Made by a program: the position numbers and the translations under genes
Shown here: one piece after another, positions 1 through 11,852 of the stretch
Numbering within the stretch: the first letter of the stretch is position 1
How the letters are laid out: the number at the start of each line of letters is the position of its first letter
From: Isoetes taiwanensis
Taxonomy: Eukaryota; Streptophyta; Lycopodiopsida; Isoetales; Isoetaceae
Direction of reading: 5' to 3'
DNA length: 64,000 nt
NCBI GenBank assembly: GCA_021234155.1
Contig: JAJEKV010000107.1
Span: 60,001 to 124,000 of the forward strand
The notes under the pieces: generated by a model
Seen by the model: the letters and a program-made list of their open reading frames with translations, nothing else
The model's database searches: none
What the model was told of the DNA's origin: nothing

Positions 1-1094
1 AATTCTGTTTACTCACATGGATGCACGAGATATTTGAAGCTATGACTAATGACCGGTTACAAATTTATAATGGAAAGCGTTGTTTTATAAGTTATGGTGT
101 TCTCGCATATTGTCTTTGGGATTGCATTGTTGATGGTCTGCATGTCTTATGAAAGACTGGATCCGATATGTCGGACACGCCTAAACATTTATGTAAGCAG
201 ATCAAATAGATTTATGATTCTGTGGTATATTGCAAGTTAGATTCTGTGGTCGAAATATTTTTGGATGATCTTAACAGCATAGAAGTAAGGTGGCAGGTAC
301 AAAATCATTCTTTTACTTCTCCTGATCCTACAGAGGTATGTGCCAGAAAACTATGTACACTAGAGTATTCAGATTTCTCATTTGTAGTGTTAAGAAAAGA
401 ATCTGGCAAAATGTTGTATGGTTTTGGACTTTGAGGTTTCGAATCATCACTGTGAAGAAGCTTCTTGCAAATACCATGAGATCTTACAAATCAGGTCGTG
501 GATTGCACATGCTAAACTATTTTCGATGTAGGCTTATGTTGAACCTTAATTCTTGCCTTGCCTTAAAGTCTTTTTGCGAATGTTTCAGATTTCTTCACTA
601 TGGCTACAAGAACAGTTGAATCATGCTTTGCTTCTATTTTTTGAATGTGCACATCTGCAGTCATTCTTTAGGATTTCTATTTATTGGAGATAGGTCTAAG
701 TAGGTAACAGAATAGTGTATGAGAATAAGTTTTCTAATTTGTGGTTAACCCTAGGGAGCCTTTGTAAAAAAGGGTCGATGGCATGTTGTAAGACTGATGG
801 TTGCCAATTGCTTATTACCTTATATGCCTAGAAAAATGATCCAGCCAGTCATGTTTCACATTCTGACCATTATATTGATTATGATATTACTAGAAAATTG
901 CCCACCGTTGGTGGGCTTTCTATGTGATTGTATATGAAATTCAGAAGAAGGAAATTCAAAAAAGCAGGGATTACTGTTGAGAACTGCCTCGCCCTGAGAT
1001 GCATAGGCAAAATTGGTTTTTGCTTTGATGTCTCGGATCGCTCGGCCGGCTCTAGACTGCAAAGTATGTGTATATACAAAGAGAAAAAAGGGAT
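1..1094. other. intergenic, no gene recognised
   Basis: AT-rich DNA with only short chance frames on both strands. No conserved domain, splice-consistent exon pair, RNA gene or transposon terminus could be recognised. Confidence 0.5.
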
Positions 1095-1106
1095 GTTCTA
1101 GTAACC

Positions 1107-1250
1107 AGGAAGAAAATCAGGACCTGGAAAAGCAAAATCTTGTGCATCTGCCGAAGCTGCTGAAACATTTCTAGTAGCCAGAAAGAAAATCAGGACCTAG
1201 GATCTGGAAAAGAAAAATCCTGTGCATTTGCCAAAGCTGCTGAAACATAA
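1107..1250. repeat. two-copy local duplication
   Basis: A block of about 70 bp occurs twice in a row (about 1107-1170 and 1180-1250). Both copies contain AGAAAATCAGGACCT and, further on, AGCTGCTGAAACAT, with small differences between them. It looks like a simple local tandem duplication. It lies just downstream of the possible minus-strand exon ending at 1258. Confidence 0.7.
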
Positions 1251-1257
1251 GCCTACA

Positions 1258-1621
1258 TTATGCTTGAGAACCCAAATCCAGTACTAAAGGCGAAAGAGGC
1301 AACGATGATTCTGGTCTGGAGCTTAAAACATTGCGTGATACTTCTCCGATAGCAACAAATTGTGCTGACTGCGTCATATTTGCACTGGCAGGCGATTCCA
1401 ACCCATTAGTACACATATTATCCCCACCGAAATTCGAAAATGGAAAGGCGGGCACAGAAGAAATCCTTTGCTGCGAAACAGGGTTTGCAGGTGAAAGCAA
1501 GGGCGACAATGGCACCGGAGCTATGGTCGTTGACGGGGAAGCCGATACCTCTACTTGTGAATTATTTAACCCATATGAGAAGCCTGGACGCATGGGCTGT
1601 GGAGGTAGCAGCGACGGAGGC
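1258..1621 (-). CDS. possible terminal exon, Pro/Ser-rich protein
   Basis: An open minus-strand frame of about 120 residues, rich in Pro, Ser and Ala, ends in LSPLVLDLGSQA and a stop. A plausible splice acceptor (ACACAAAATAG) lies directly before it and it has no internal ATG near its start, so if real it would be the last exon of a longer minus-strand gene. I do not recognise the family; the composition suits a disordered tail of a regulatory protein. No upstream exon was found, so chance openness is a real alternative. Confidence 0.25.
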
Positions 1622-1639
1622 ACTATTTTGTGTCAATGG

Positions 1640-3600
1640 TGCCACAATATTTCAACAGTGGGCTATACATGATTTGTTTTCATGTTGACAAAAGCTTAGG
1701 TTGAAAACATAGTGAATTTGCATTATATGTTACATTGCGAGGCCTATTAATGAATCTTTTCCACATCTTCAAGTTATGCATGTTCTTATCATGCATGCAT
1801 TATGCAATAGTTTCTTATGAAGCCACATCATGCATGCGATAGTTGCTTATGAAGGCAAATATTTCTCCATGACATGGTGACCCTATATGTAGAGCAGATT
1901 GAAGAAGTATATCATAAAGGTAAAACCTTGCGTATATTCAAATCCCATAATCAAATACCACCTTGAAATTTGTAATTGTAGAGCTATTACAATGTAAGAC
2001 TTCACTCTTCTTGGAGCAGGACTTTAATACTTCTTTAAGTTTGTAACTGTGAGCTATTACAATCCAAGATAGCCTTACACTGATTACAATGGAATCCTAA
2101 ATAGGATATTCAAAGAAGATATAATTCTGATCACTGACAGAAACCAATATGGACACACTAAGCCATCTTGGTGTATAAATTATGAAATTAACTTCTCCTC
2201 TTGCATCATGTTACATACCTTCTGGAATATCAACAGCGATGACTGCAAACTCGGCAAAGATGCAAAGTATGAAGTTAATGTTGCTTGGATATTCTGCCCC
2301 ACAATGCTCTGCTAAGTGTTTTCATGTGCATATCCAAGTCATATGTGTTGTGTGTGGGAGTTCTGGAGGTCCATAATATAATGATCTATAATACATTCAA
2401 ATTGAAAACGGCACAAATTATCTTTAACTCCATAAGATTCACCTGTCACAACTCCTGGTTACCCGCAAGTGATTGCACAAATAGGGTTGCAATGGATGCG
2501 ATAAGAATAATCCACAATAAATGCATTGCATAAGAGTTCAGGATGAGAACTGTTCAAGTCACTCTCAACTGTCCATTATACCAAAACCAAGACAAAAAGC
2601 ATTGCTTGAATGTGGCAACAACGTTCACACTCGTTCACATTTTGTAAAAGTCGACCCAGAGTTGTCTGGATCTACATCGGCAATGCAAACCATGAATCCT
2701 GGACCAAAAAAGGCAAGAAATTTTAAAATTACCAGAAAATTTGTTGTTGTCATGCTGTAATCATAATGCCCTGAACGTTTTGACCCTAACATAATTCAAA
2801 TCCTTATAAAGCGTTACATTTTGTCTTTTGTGATGCCATCTTTCTTCCGACTTGAAGCAAAGCCAGAATTGAGAATGAAGCATTTGGGAACCGCTACCTG
2901 CAACGAACATGTATAATAATTTAGAACACATTGACAATGTAGCATTGCGAAGTGGTTGAAAAATATATAGAAGTTCTAAAATTACCAGATAATTTGTCCA
3001 GAACCATAATGCCATGAACCATCAACCGCTGAACTATAATGCCCTAAAATGCCCTAAACATTTTGACCGTGACATAATTTAAAACCCCACAATTTAAAAC
3101 CCCACGCTGAGCCAAACACATGATGTTTTTTTGTTGATGTGTATTGCGGTTCATATCGCTCATAAGATTTTAGAAACCCTGCTGCCATATCTGCAAGAAG
3201 TGTCAACAATTTTGAAACACAATGTGGATTTCTTTCCAATTGGCAAATGTAATCCGCAAAAAGCCTCCCAGATCTACACAATATATGAGATATATTTGTG
3301 TACATATGAGAAATGACCATACAATTTCACATTCAACTTGTAATATACATTTTAGCATAGTACAAAAAGAAGATGAAGAGCATAATACAACTGCAAATGT
3401 CATAAACCAACAAATGAATAGAATAGAATAGAATAGAATGATTTTGCATTTCCAAAATATAAACTCAAAAACCAGCTGAATATGGACATGATCAAGTCGA
3501 GATTTTGGCACAAAAAATAGCAAAGAAGTTGTACGATCATTATAGGCTACAGGTGCAAGCATGACAGCTTTATCAGTAGAATCACTGTTACAGCTTTAGC
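1640..3600. other. intergenic, no gene recognised
   Basis: AT-rich sequence with short chance ORFs only. A small pentanucleotide microsatellite (GAATA repeats, about 3416-3440) is the only regular structure noticed. Confidence 0.5.
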
Positions 3601-3619
3601 AGTAATAGCTCTACTGTGA

Positions 3620-4121
3620 TCCCATAGCCCGTTGAACTCCTCCTTAAACAACTTAACCAGATCATTTCACTTCCGATTATCAAAAAGCACCTACAAAATG
3701 ACAATGTCGAATAGTTTGCCTTTTTATAGAGTTTTTATTTGGCCTCGTACCTTATAAGATGGGCATTCGGTGTTGCTTTTAGAGCCAAGTGTGGCTACGA
3801 TACGTTGTAAAATCCTTCATGTGTGTTCTGTCCCGTGATGGCCGAGCATACAAAATAGCATCAACCATCTTCTCCTTCCGTACCAGCTCTATGCATTCTT
3901 GGATCCGCAATTTAAATTCAAGTGCACTCTGCTCTCTATGATTTAGTGATTAAAGAAAAACAGAAAGACAGGCTTAAACCAATAATTTACTTCTGCATCT
4001 TGAATTCCTTCAGTCACTGTCTGTTCTCGTGAAACCATTCAAGAGACATGGAACAATCCTTGCATTGAAGTGTTTCGATGACAATTTGAGCCTCAGAAAA
4101 GACATCAATATCTGTAGGATC
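3620..4121 (-). pseudogene. decayed GID9/MAEA (CTLH-complex E3 ligase) gene piece
   Basis: Three minus-strand segments match the CTLH region of MAEA/GID9, a subunit of the CTLH/GID ubiquitin ligase. Segment 1 (4121 to about 3990) follows an acceptor CAG and reads DIDVFSEAQIVIETL then LEWFHENR. Segment 2 (about 3938-3751) reads LEFKLRIQECIELVR, VDAILYAR and, after a frame change, KSNTECPSYK. A 60-bp GT-AG intron (3750-3691) follows, then segment 3 (3690 to about 3620) with LFDNRK-stop-NDLVKLFKEEF. Damage seen: in-frame TGA after ENRQ, a frameshift near THMKD, and a TGA inside segment 3 where the family has Trp or a similar residue. The N-terminal LisH exons and the C-terminal RING-like domain were not found. 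Retained introns argue against a retrocopy. Family assignment is from remembered conservation and is fairly secure. Confidence 0.8.
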
Positions 4122-4763
4122 CTGACAACCATAAGCAGAAGACATAGGACGCATAAGTGCTTCATCTATTCCTGTATCCATAGTAGAGATAGCATTGTTC
4201 AATACTTCTCAATATATCTGAAGCTTCATAAAACTACATTCAAAAGCACCCATAAATTTTCTCATCATTACCTGCAAGGGAAAAAAGCAAATGGAGTTAT
4301 GCCCCACGTGAGCCATTCAACCAATCCTCCAGATCATTTATGGATCCTGATCCTTTGCACTCCCGCAATATGCATGGTTCTACAATGTATGTGCTTTCAC
4401 TCGTTAGCAGAATCCTCTCCATATTCGATGTATGGTGCTGGATTTTGAAAGATTCCTGAACAAACATCTCAAGTTATTTGCAGTGGCATATAAAAGAAAC
4501 ACTTCAATGCATCAATGCAGAACAATTCAAACATAGCTATGATATAGCAGCATCTCATGGCCTAAACAAATATGTGTCACTTAATAAAACGTGAGCCACA
4601 TAGAAGAAGGAATACCGTTCAGAAAATAGGCAAGAGAAAAAGAAAGCCATTCTACATAATCAATTAGGATCTCAGCATGTAGAGCGAATATGACAGAAAA
4701 CAATGAAGAAAATGACTCTTGTTTCCTTACCACAAACACATCATGAAAATATCATCGGTTTTG

Positions 4764-4817
4764 AAGTCATTGACAGTGGTTTAATCTCGAATCCTCCAGG
4801 TTTGATACCTGATCATA
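4764..4817. repeat. direct repeat, copy 1
   Basis: About 53 bp starting AAGTCATTGACAGTGG and including AATCCTCCAGGTTTG recurs almost unchanged at 5016-5069, 252 bp downstream. The DNA between is unique to the eye. No gene function is apparent. Confidence 0.85.
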
Positions 4818-5015
4818 CTAACCGTAAGAGGACCATAGAATTAGGCATTTCAGCTCAAAACATACCTCCGCTCAGGAAGAAACATGTTCCATTATTTGCA
4901 ACAGTAGGATTTTCAAGCGAAAATTGCATCCAAAAGATGTTTCTTGGTGCAGTAGCCTTTCCAGACATGCCGGAAGCTTCTAACTAGAGCACCCTTCTCA
5001 AAGCAAGCGGGATTT

Positions 5016-5069
5016 AAGTCATTGACAGTGGTTTAATCTCGAATCCTCCAGGTTTGGTACCTTATCATA
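5016..5069. repeat. direct repeat, copy 2
   Basis: Second copy of the 4764-4817 repeat, differing at a few bases near its right end (GGTACC here, GATACC in copy 1). Confidence 0.85.
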
Positions 5070-7716
5070 GAAATCTAAATGATCATTTCTTTGTTCTAAA
5101 TGTACTATCATTTCTCTGGTGGAAGATCTCCCTAGGTATTGTAGAATTTGCATATAAATTGAAGGTGAAAGCTCAGATTTCCCAAGCTCCCAAGCTGCCA
5201 TATGAAAATTGTGATTGCCTCATAAGCATGGCCATCCACCTTTTGAAGGCCACAGATGCACACCAGGATGTAGGATTTGCTTCAGGATGTGCTCTGCAAC
5301 CACTATCAGAGCATTAATTCTGTAGCTCTGCTAGCATCATCTGCTTAATTGCCCATGTTTTTCTGCCATCGTATCTATGCACATCCGTTGTATTAGCATA
5401 AAGCCGGTGCCATGAAAAGCAGTACTGGTGGCCACGATTCACAGAATTTTTGTTCTGATCCACGATTTGTTCAAGATATACAAATCAAGATGAGACTCCC
5501 ACTTACGGTCCCCCTTTCAAAAAAAACAATCAATCCGATCTATCAACAGTTTCGATCCTTTGGGCATCAAAATAAATATTCGGCAGAAAGCTCCTTTTAG
5601 TGCTCCAGCATTTTTTCAGCATTTTTTCGGCTGGAGCCCAATCCCATTTAGAAAGCTGTGCCATAGCTGAGTAAGAGCGAGAGGAAAAATTGACGAACTA
5701 AAGAAAGAAGGAAAGAACCTGCGATAGCTGAGTAAGAGCTAGAGGAAAAATTAACACGGCCTTCTGATGTCGTGGATCTCGATAATCTTTGGGGCATCAC
5801 ATCAAAGTGGAGGATTGTTTGGTGAGAAAACACGAAAAGCTAATAGAAAAGGAGGATAGGGAAGCCGAAGACAACAGAAAATTTGGATCTGAAGCCAACA
5901 TTTCGCTATATCTAACGACTAATCCGAGGAGTGAAGATGGATCCGTCGGCCGGACCCTTGTAAGGGGGCCTAAAAGACGTGGCTTCTCTGCTGCTCTGTC
6001 TCCTCCCTGTAACAAAATAGAGGAACGGAAGCATGAGCCCGAGTTAAATTCGCAAACCCCAAACTATGCCACGAAACGACGCCTCTTTTCTCTTTGCCAC
6101 GTGGCCAAATCTGGATCCTCCATAGCTACAGAGGGACAAACGAACAAATCTGGGCCGTCCGACGGGGGGCAGGGACATTGGCGCGATCTCGGCCGTCGAT
6201 CGGGCGCACAGACCGACGCCACGGTTTTATAATATAGGATGCAGTATGAAGTGCTGACATTATAGAACTTTAGCTATGAATTTACCTAAATATCAGAGGC
6301 CTTGCATAAACGGCAGACAAAGACCACTTCCCTTCTCGACGTAGATACTGGAATTGTTGTGCAAAGAGCATATTTTCCATGGAGCTCTATTTTCCTTTGT
6401 CTTTATGCATGTAAGCCCCTGCAATTTGTATGCCTTGATAATTTCTTGCATATGCATCATTGGAGAAGACATGCAATTTGCTCCTGATTCTAATTTGTTT
6501 TCCTTAACCTTTTTTCATTTCTCATTATAGCTTTCCCTTTCATTTTTGTATTTTGATGCAGGGGTCAAAGCTGCTTAAACTTTCAAAGCTCTCTGCAGTG
6601 TATCTTCAATGGAAGTCTGGTATGTGTGCGGTTAATATACTCTGTTATAAGGGGTGATCTGGTAGCCATCTTTTCAGCTCCTATAAGGATACATTAGTAT
6701 ATATGGGTAGAAATGTGCTTGAGATATTTGGCTAATGCCATCTTTATTGCGTCACATTGCCATATTGTTGTGTTTTAAGGAGTTCGAATTTATGGTAAGA
6801 AGATGAGTTTACGACTTATATTTACTGTGTGCAATTTCCTTTTTATGTTTGTCATATGTGCGATTGTTTTCATTACCGATCACATGCTACATTAAATTTT
6901 TGTTTATGAAGTTGTCCACTTCACTTACACTAGGATTACAAAGAACAATGAGGAGCGATGATCTGTATATTGCAAAGGACAATCTAGATTTTGCAAGGGA
7001 TTCCTTGGGTTGCCAGAGTTAGTTGTTTTTAGCTTCTCCAGGCTTATAAATTTATGAAAACTTGCATTTTAGCAGAAGTTCCAAGTCAGAATAGAACAGT
7101 ATAATGTTGGCCACATGCCTTTCTCGCCTTCCCTTCTGCTGGGCTTTGTCAGATATGGAATACATGGAAGAAAGATACGTGATGGAATGTTGGGTGTTAA
7201 ATTTTGGTCTTACAGCTTAATTCTAAACAGACATATCCTTTGAGGAATTGAGTTTTGTGAAGCAGTTTGAGATGATCCGGAAACTTCTGCAGCTGTAAAT
7301 TTGTGCATTTTAAAGTTTTTGAAGCTATTCTTAAAGGTGAAAATATGCAGGGTATATACCCTGAGGCTGATTGTGAACATTCTAATAGATCTATGAGAAG
7401 TAGGGGTCATGCAGTATGGATTCTTTAAACACATTAAACATGTTTGCTTTCCTGTTTACTCCACATCTACTTAAACATGAAATGATTTTGAATTCCCTTT
7501 TGCAATTTCGTGCTTTGCAGCATCATACATATAGAACGCAGAATTAAATACATCCTTATTCAATCAAGACATATGAACAACTATGATGATTAATGCACTT
7601 ACTAATTGGTTGAAGCAGTGACTAATTGGTTCAGTTTGTATTTTTGAAGGCCCCTATAAAGATTGTTGTGATGTGGGTTCTTGAAGGTTGATCAAGGAAA
7701 AGGCTAGATGCCAAGG
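5070..7716. other. intergenic with small duplication and GC-richer island
   Basis: No gene recognised. A block around ATAGCTGAGTAAGAGC occurs at about 5664 and again at about 5723. The segment 5930-6230 is clearly GC-richer than its surroundings and contains repeated GGCCGTCSGA-like motifs; it stays open on the plus strand (from 5789) but resembles no family I know. It could be the edge of an unrecognised repeat or an old promoter region. The rest is AT-rich with chance ORFs. Confidence 0.4.
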
Positions 7717-7761
7717 AAAAACACAAGCTAGGACATTAGACGCCGGGCACACGTTTACTAG
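7717..7761 (+). mobile_element. Helitron-like 3' terminus (unit A, body not delimited)
   Basis: This 3' end matches those at 11852, 16929 and 21855 and closes with ACACGTTTACTAG. The left arm of the terminal hairpin seen in the other copies is deleted, leaving only ACGCCGGGC. CTAG fits the CTRR 3' rule of Helitrons. The next base starts unit B directly. No matching 5' end was found upstream, so unit A's start is unknown. Confidence 0.65.
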
Positions 7762-10700
7762 TCTACTTACTTAAAAAGTTTTTGCCCTTTCTCTCTCACG
7801 CCGGTTTCCCCTTTCCGGCCGCCGGATGTTACGCTTTTTCCGGCTCAAAATGCGTTTTTCCGGCCAAAACGCTTCTTCCAACATTTTTTTTTTCTTCTGT
7901 TCATTTTGCCGGCAGCAACTTTATCTCTCTTGGTTGTGGGCGGTGCCCGTCGGTTAACACAGCATGGCGCGCGGCCAGAGCTCGCCAAAGCAGAGCACAT
8001 CAAAGCTTGCATCAGAGCACATCAAAGCTTCAGAGCACATCAAAGCTTGGATTTGAAAAATTTTGTAGCTAAAAAGGTTTTCCGGTTCATTTTTTTTCTT
8101 TCCTCTTCGAGTGGGCTGTGGGTAACGCCACCATTACGGCTATGGCTCCCTGCCTTCCATCATTATCTGGGGTGAATTGGTGGAGTTCAAATAACGGGCC
8201 AGATAGCAAGAGCGATTTTCATCTTCGGGTATCCGAAATGGTTCTGATATTAGTCGCGATGGCTTGATGCGGGGCGGCATGTCTTTGAAGTAGAGGTTCG
8301 TGAAGCAAAGGAGCTTAAGGCGGGGCGAATGCATTAAGTTTGGGCTTTTGCGGTTTCATCTCGCAACAAGTTCGTGCGGCAAGCATTTTGCTTTTGTGGG
8401 GCATTCAAATCCACAAATCCATCTTTTTTGTGCAAAGTTCCATCTCTGTTTTTGGTGAAGACACTCGACGGTGAAAAGCTTTGATCTTAATCATTTAACA
8501 GTTCATTCATGCACATAAGGTATGTTATTTAAATTTACTTGGAAGTCTGGGTTTTTCCTTTTGCCTTTACCGTTTGATCTTTTCTTATCGTTTTTTTTTT
8601 TTTTATTCTATGTCTTTCCTCTTCTATGGTAGTCGGGGCGGCTCCTAATCGATTCCGTTGCTTGCTTGGCATTGTTAGATCTCACATAGCAATGATCCGG
8701 AGCTTGCCGAGCTAAAATTTCAGGTAAAATGCTTCGCATTATCTTAATGATAAGCGCCCACGAAAATCAAGCTGGGCAAATTTTGTGGGACTTCCTTGCT
8801 TTGTATTTTTCTAACCAGGAATTTGGAAATCTATCCTTATGCAAGCCCCACAGCTTTGTAATTTGAGGGAGAGATCTGGTATAAGTAACCATCTGTTACC
8901 ATGTCTTTGAGCACCATGAAGGCATTTACCACTTATCTCAGAGATTGAGTTTATGACATGCTGGAAAAAATTTTGATTCGATGATCTCAATTCTTCTCAT
9001 GTATCTTATGCATGTATCTTATGCAGGTAAACTTTGTTTCATGGGTTTTTAGCTTTTGTGACTATATTATCCAGTAGTCTCCAATCCAATCGTTTACAAT
9101 TCTAGCATGCACATAGAGTATTTGAGTTATGAGTTATATGATTATTTGCTTGAAACTATAATTTTACTTACCTCTTTGATTGCTACAGTCTCCGAAATGA
9201 TAAGCAGAAGAAGCTAACTTTGTGCCTTAGTTGTATTGGAATTTAGAGTTTTACGAATGGCTTTAGTTGCATCTGTTTTATGGTCAGAACCTAGCTGAGT
9301 CCTGATATGCGAGCTTGACGAGTCCTTGAAGTAAGACAATGAGCTAAAATCGTTTTTTTTGAGGAACCGGGTCTGCTGGCTTGATACATTATTTGTGCAC
9401 AAAACAGAGTCTATTGCTCTTTTTTCTCCCCTAATTAGAGTGCGTTGTTCAGAGAGAGTTCTCTGGTGAATGTATCGTATTTTTCAATCCATCTCATGCT
9501 TTTGTCTCTATTTTTTAATCTTCTGCTATGCAAATCAGTGCACCTTAATCGACCTTTTTAACATATCCCATTGCTCCTGCTGGCTTGCCTTTTGTCTGGT
9601 GTTAGAATCTTGGAGAGCAAGTTGGTGTTTATCGCATGGCAGGCATTGTATATCCACCATAAGGTACTGCAGTAAATAAGGTTTAAGTTTTAGCTAGACA
9701 GAGTTTAGATGGACATGTGTTTGCAGGGACTCAAGTTTCTGTCCTTGATGCAGATTATGTTGTGCATGTTTTATCCAAATGTTACGCATTTTGACCGCTT
9801 TCTTTTTCTTCAGGCTTCGGACACAGGGAATTTGAGTCACATGCATGTCCTTTGCCAACACAGGTTCTCAGCTGGCAGCATTTTGCACGAAACTTCAGTT
9901 TTCTAAAATCTGGCATCGTTTCTAAGGGACTTTCTGAACAGAGACATGTCACCCTAGGACTATGATTTTACTTACCTCTTTCATTTTTTTCAACTGAATT
10001 AGGGTTGCGAGCAAGCAAACGGCAGGAGCAATGAACAAGCAAGCGGTTTCACTGGTTAGCATTTTGGCAGATTCAAAGTGAATGGATTTTGAGGTTTCAT
10101 TTTTTTCTCCTCTGGCTCCATCGGAAAGTGAATGGATTTTGAGGTTTCATTTTTTCCTCCTCTGGCTCCATCGGTGAAACTATGATTTTACTTGCCTCTT
10201 TCATTTTTTTGCAACTGAAAAGCATTCGGCTACCAGAAAAACGTCAAGGTAAATTTTTTCTTCAGATGTATCTGTTTCTTCCAACATTTTTGTTCAGAGC
10301 TTTCATTTATTTAGAGAGGTATTTTCAGAGTAAGTTTGAAGAGATATATTTGCAGTAAACGAGTTCGGCAAATGATATATTTGTTGTCCCCTTCTTCCTG
10401 TCCCCTTCCTTCAATGCCCATTTTTTCAAAAGCCTGCACTGCTCACAAATCCCGATTTCATCTGTTGAAGAAACAAAACGCAGATCTTCATTGTTTACTT
10501 TGTAGCCAGCATGCATTATGTTTCGGATTTTTGAGGTCCCTGCCAGCATTTTGTCCAATTCTAGGGCAAGAGGATCTTGAATTTTCGTGGGCAATCAGTC
10601 TGTGCATTTTATTTTTGGCTCGCTCTTGAATTTTTGGCAATGTTATTGGTTTTTTTGCAGTGCAAATAATGTAAGACGGTGGTGCACAGAAGTTGATAGC

Positions 10701-11852
10701 TCGATATAGGCGTTTTGGCCCAAGCCAGAAAAAAAGGAAGCAAAGCAACCATGGTATGTTCCATTTTGACATTGGATGCTTCGTCTATGGCTTCTGCACA
10801 ATTTATCTGCAGTGGCATTCCGGGCACAGGTTTTCCATCACCTCTAAATTTTATGACATTCCCTGTATTTTCTTAGATTCTTTCTTATGTTTAAAATCAT
10901 GCATGGACTCTGAAATGTGTTGCCTGCAGTATACAAAGCTTTGGATTTGACACATCCCTGGAATTTCTTGCAAGACAAGGTACTTTTACAGAACTTCCCT
11001 TTCTGCCTTTACAATTTCTATCATTTGTTTTGTTCATATTTTGAAAACACCGCTGCTGAGGTCTTTTGATGCAAAGACAGTTCCATATGTCTTCCCTTTG
11101 CTTCAGATATGGTAAGAGGCCTAAAAGTAACTTTGAGGAAGTGGAATCAGTGGCAAAAACATGAATAACACATATATTTGCGTTGGTATGCAACATAAGT
11201 GAGAACTTATAGGATTTTGCAAGCGGTCATAAGCATAGAGATTGCAATTGAAAAAGGATTCCACATTTTGTTTTCTTTGCCATGCAAGTAAGATGAGAGA
11301 TAAGGCAATTCAAATGCTTCTTTCCCATGTAGACAAGGCCATTTCACTAAAGAAGTTGCTTCCATAGGTTATTTTGGTATATGCTTTCCCTGTTCAGAAT
11401 TCTCTGTTTCAGAATGTCATTCTAATACAGGTCAACAACCATTCAAGCATGCTACATTTACTTTGAAATCATATTCGGTTTTTCAGACTCAATTCTGCTA
11501 CTCATGCATGTTTTTTATCTGCAACAGGTCATTTTTTCCTTTTAATGCAGTCCAAGATTTAAGAGCTTCAATAAGAATGAGTATAAAAAATTCTTGCTCG
11601 CCAGGTTCTGTACCGTGCTCTAAATGCCATCTTCCATGATGACGAACTTTGATTTACAATCTATGTTGTTAATAAGTATCTATCTGTCCTATTGCATCAT
11701 ATGTAGTTAACTATCAAAGTTTTATAGTCCTATCAGATTGTTTTAGCCTTTATATATATGCTCAGAAATGTTTTGAATTCCCTTTCTCTAAAGGCCGAGT
11801 AAAAATACATTCCAGGACATTAGCCCGGCAACGCCGGGCACCCGTTTACTAG
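7762..11852 (+). mobile_element. Helitron-like element, unit B (non-autonomous)
   Basis: The element starts TCTACTTACTTAAAAAG and has a GC-rich 5' subterminal block with CACGCCGG and TTTCCGG motifs shared with units C and D. It ends in the hairpin GCCCGGCAACGCCGGGC (7-bp stem, AAC loop), a short spacer and CTAG. TC...CTRR ends with a hairpin about 10 bases from the 3' end are the Helitron signature. No Rep/helicase reading frame is present, so it would be non-autonomous. It is joined without spacer to unit A on the left and unit C on the right. Internal direct repeats occur at 10075-10173 (a block containing GTGAATGGATTTTGAGG, twice). No captured gene was recognised inside. Confidence 0.7.

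Noticed and set aside
5789-6232. 147-residue open frame in a GC-richer patch as a gene
   Set aside because: No recognisable domain, no splice partner, and repetitive GGCCGTC motifs suggest a repeat edge and not a protein.
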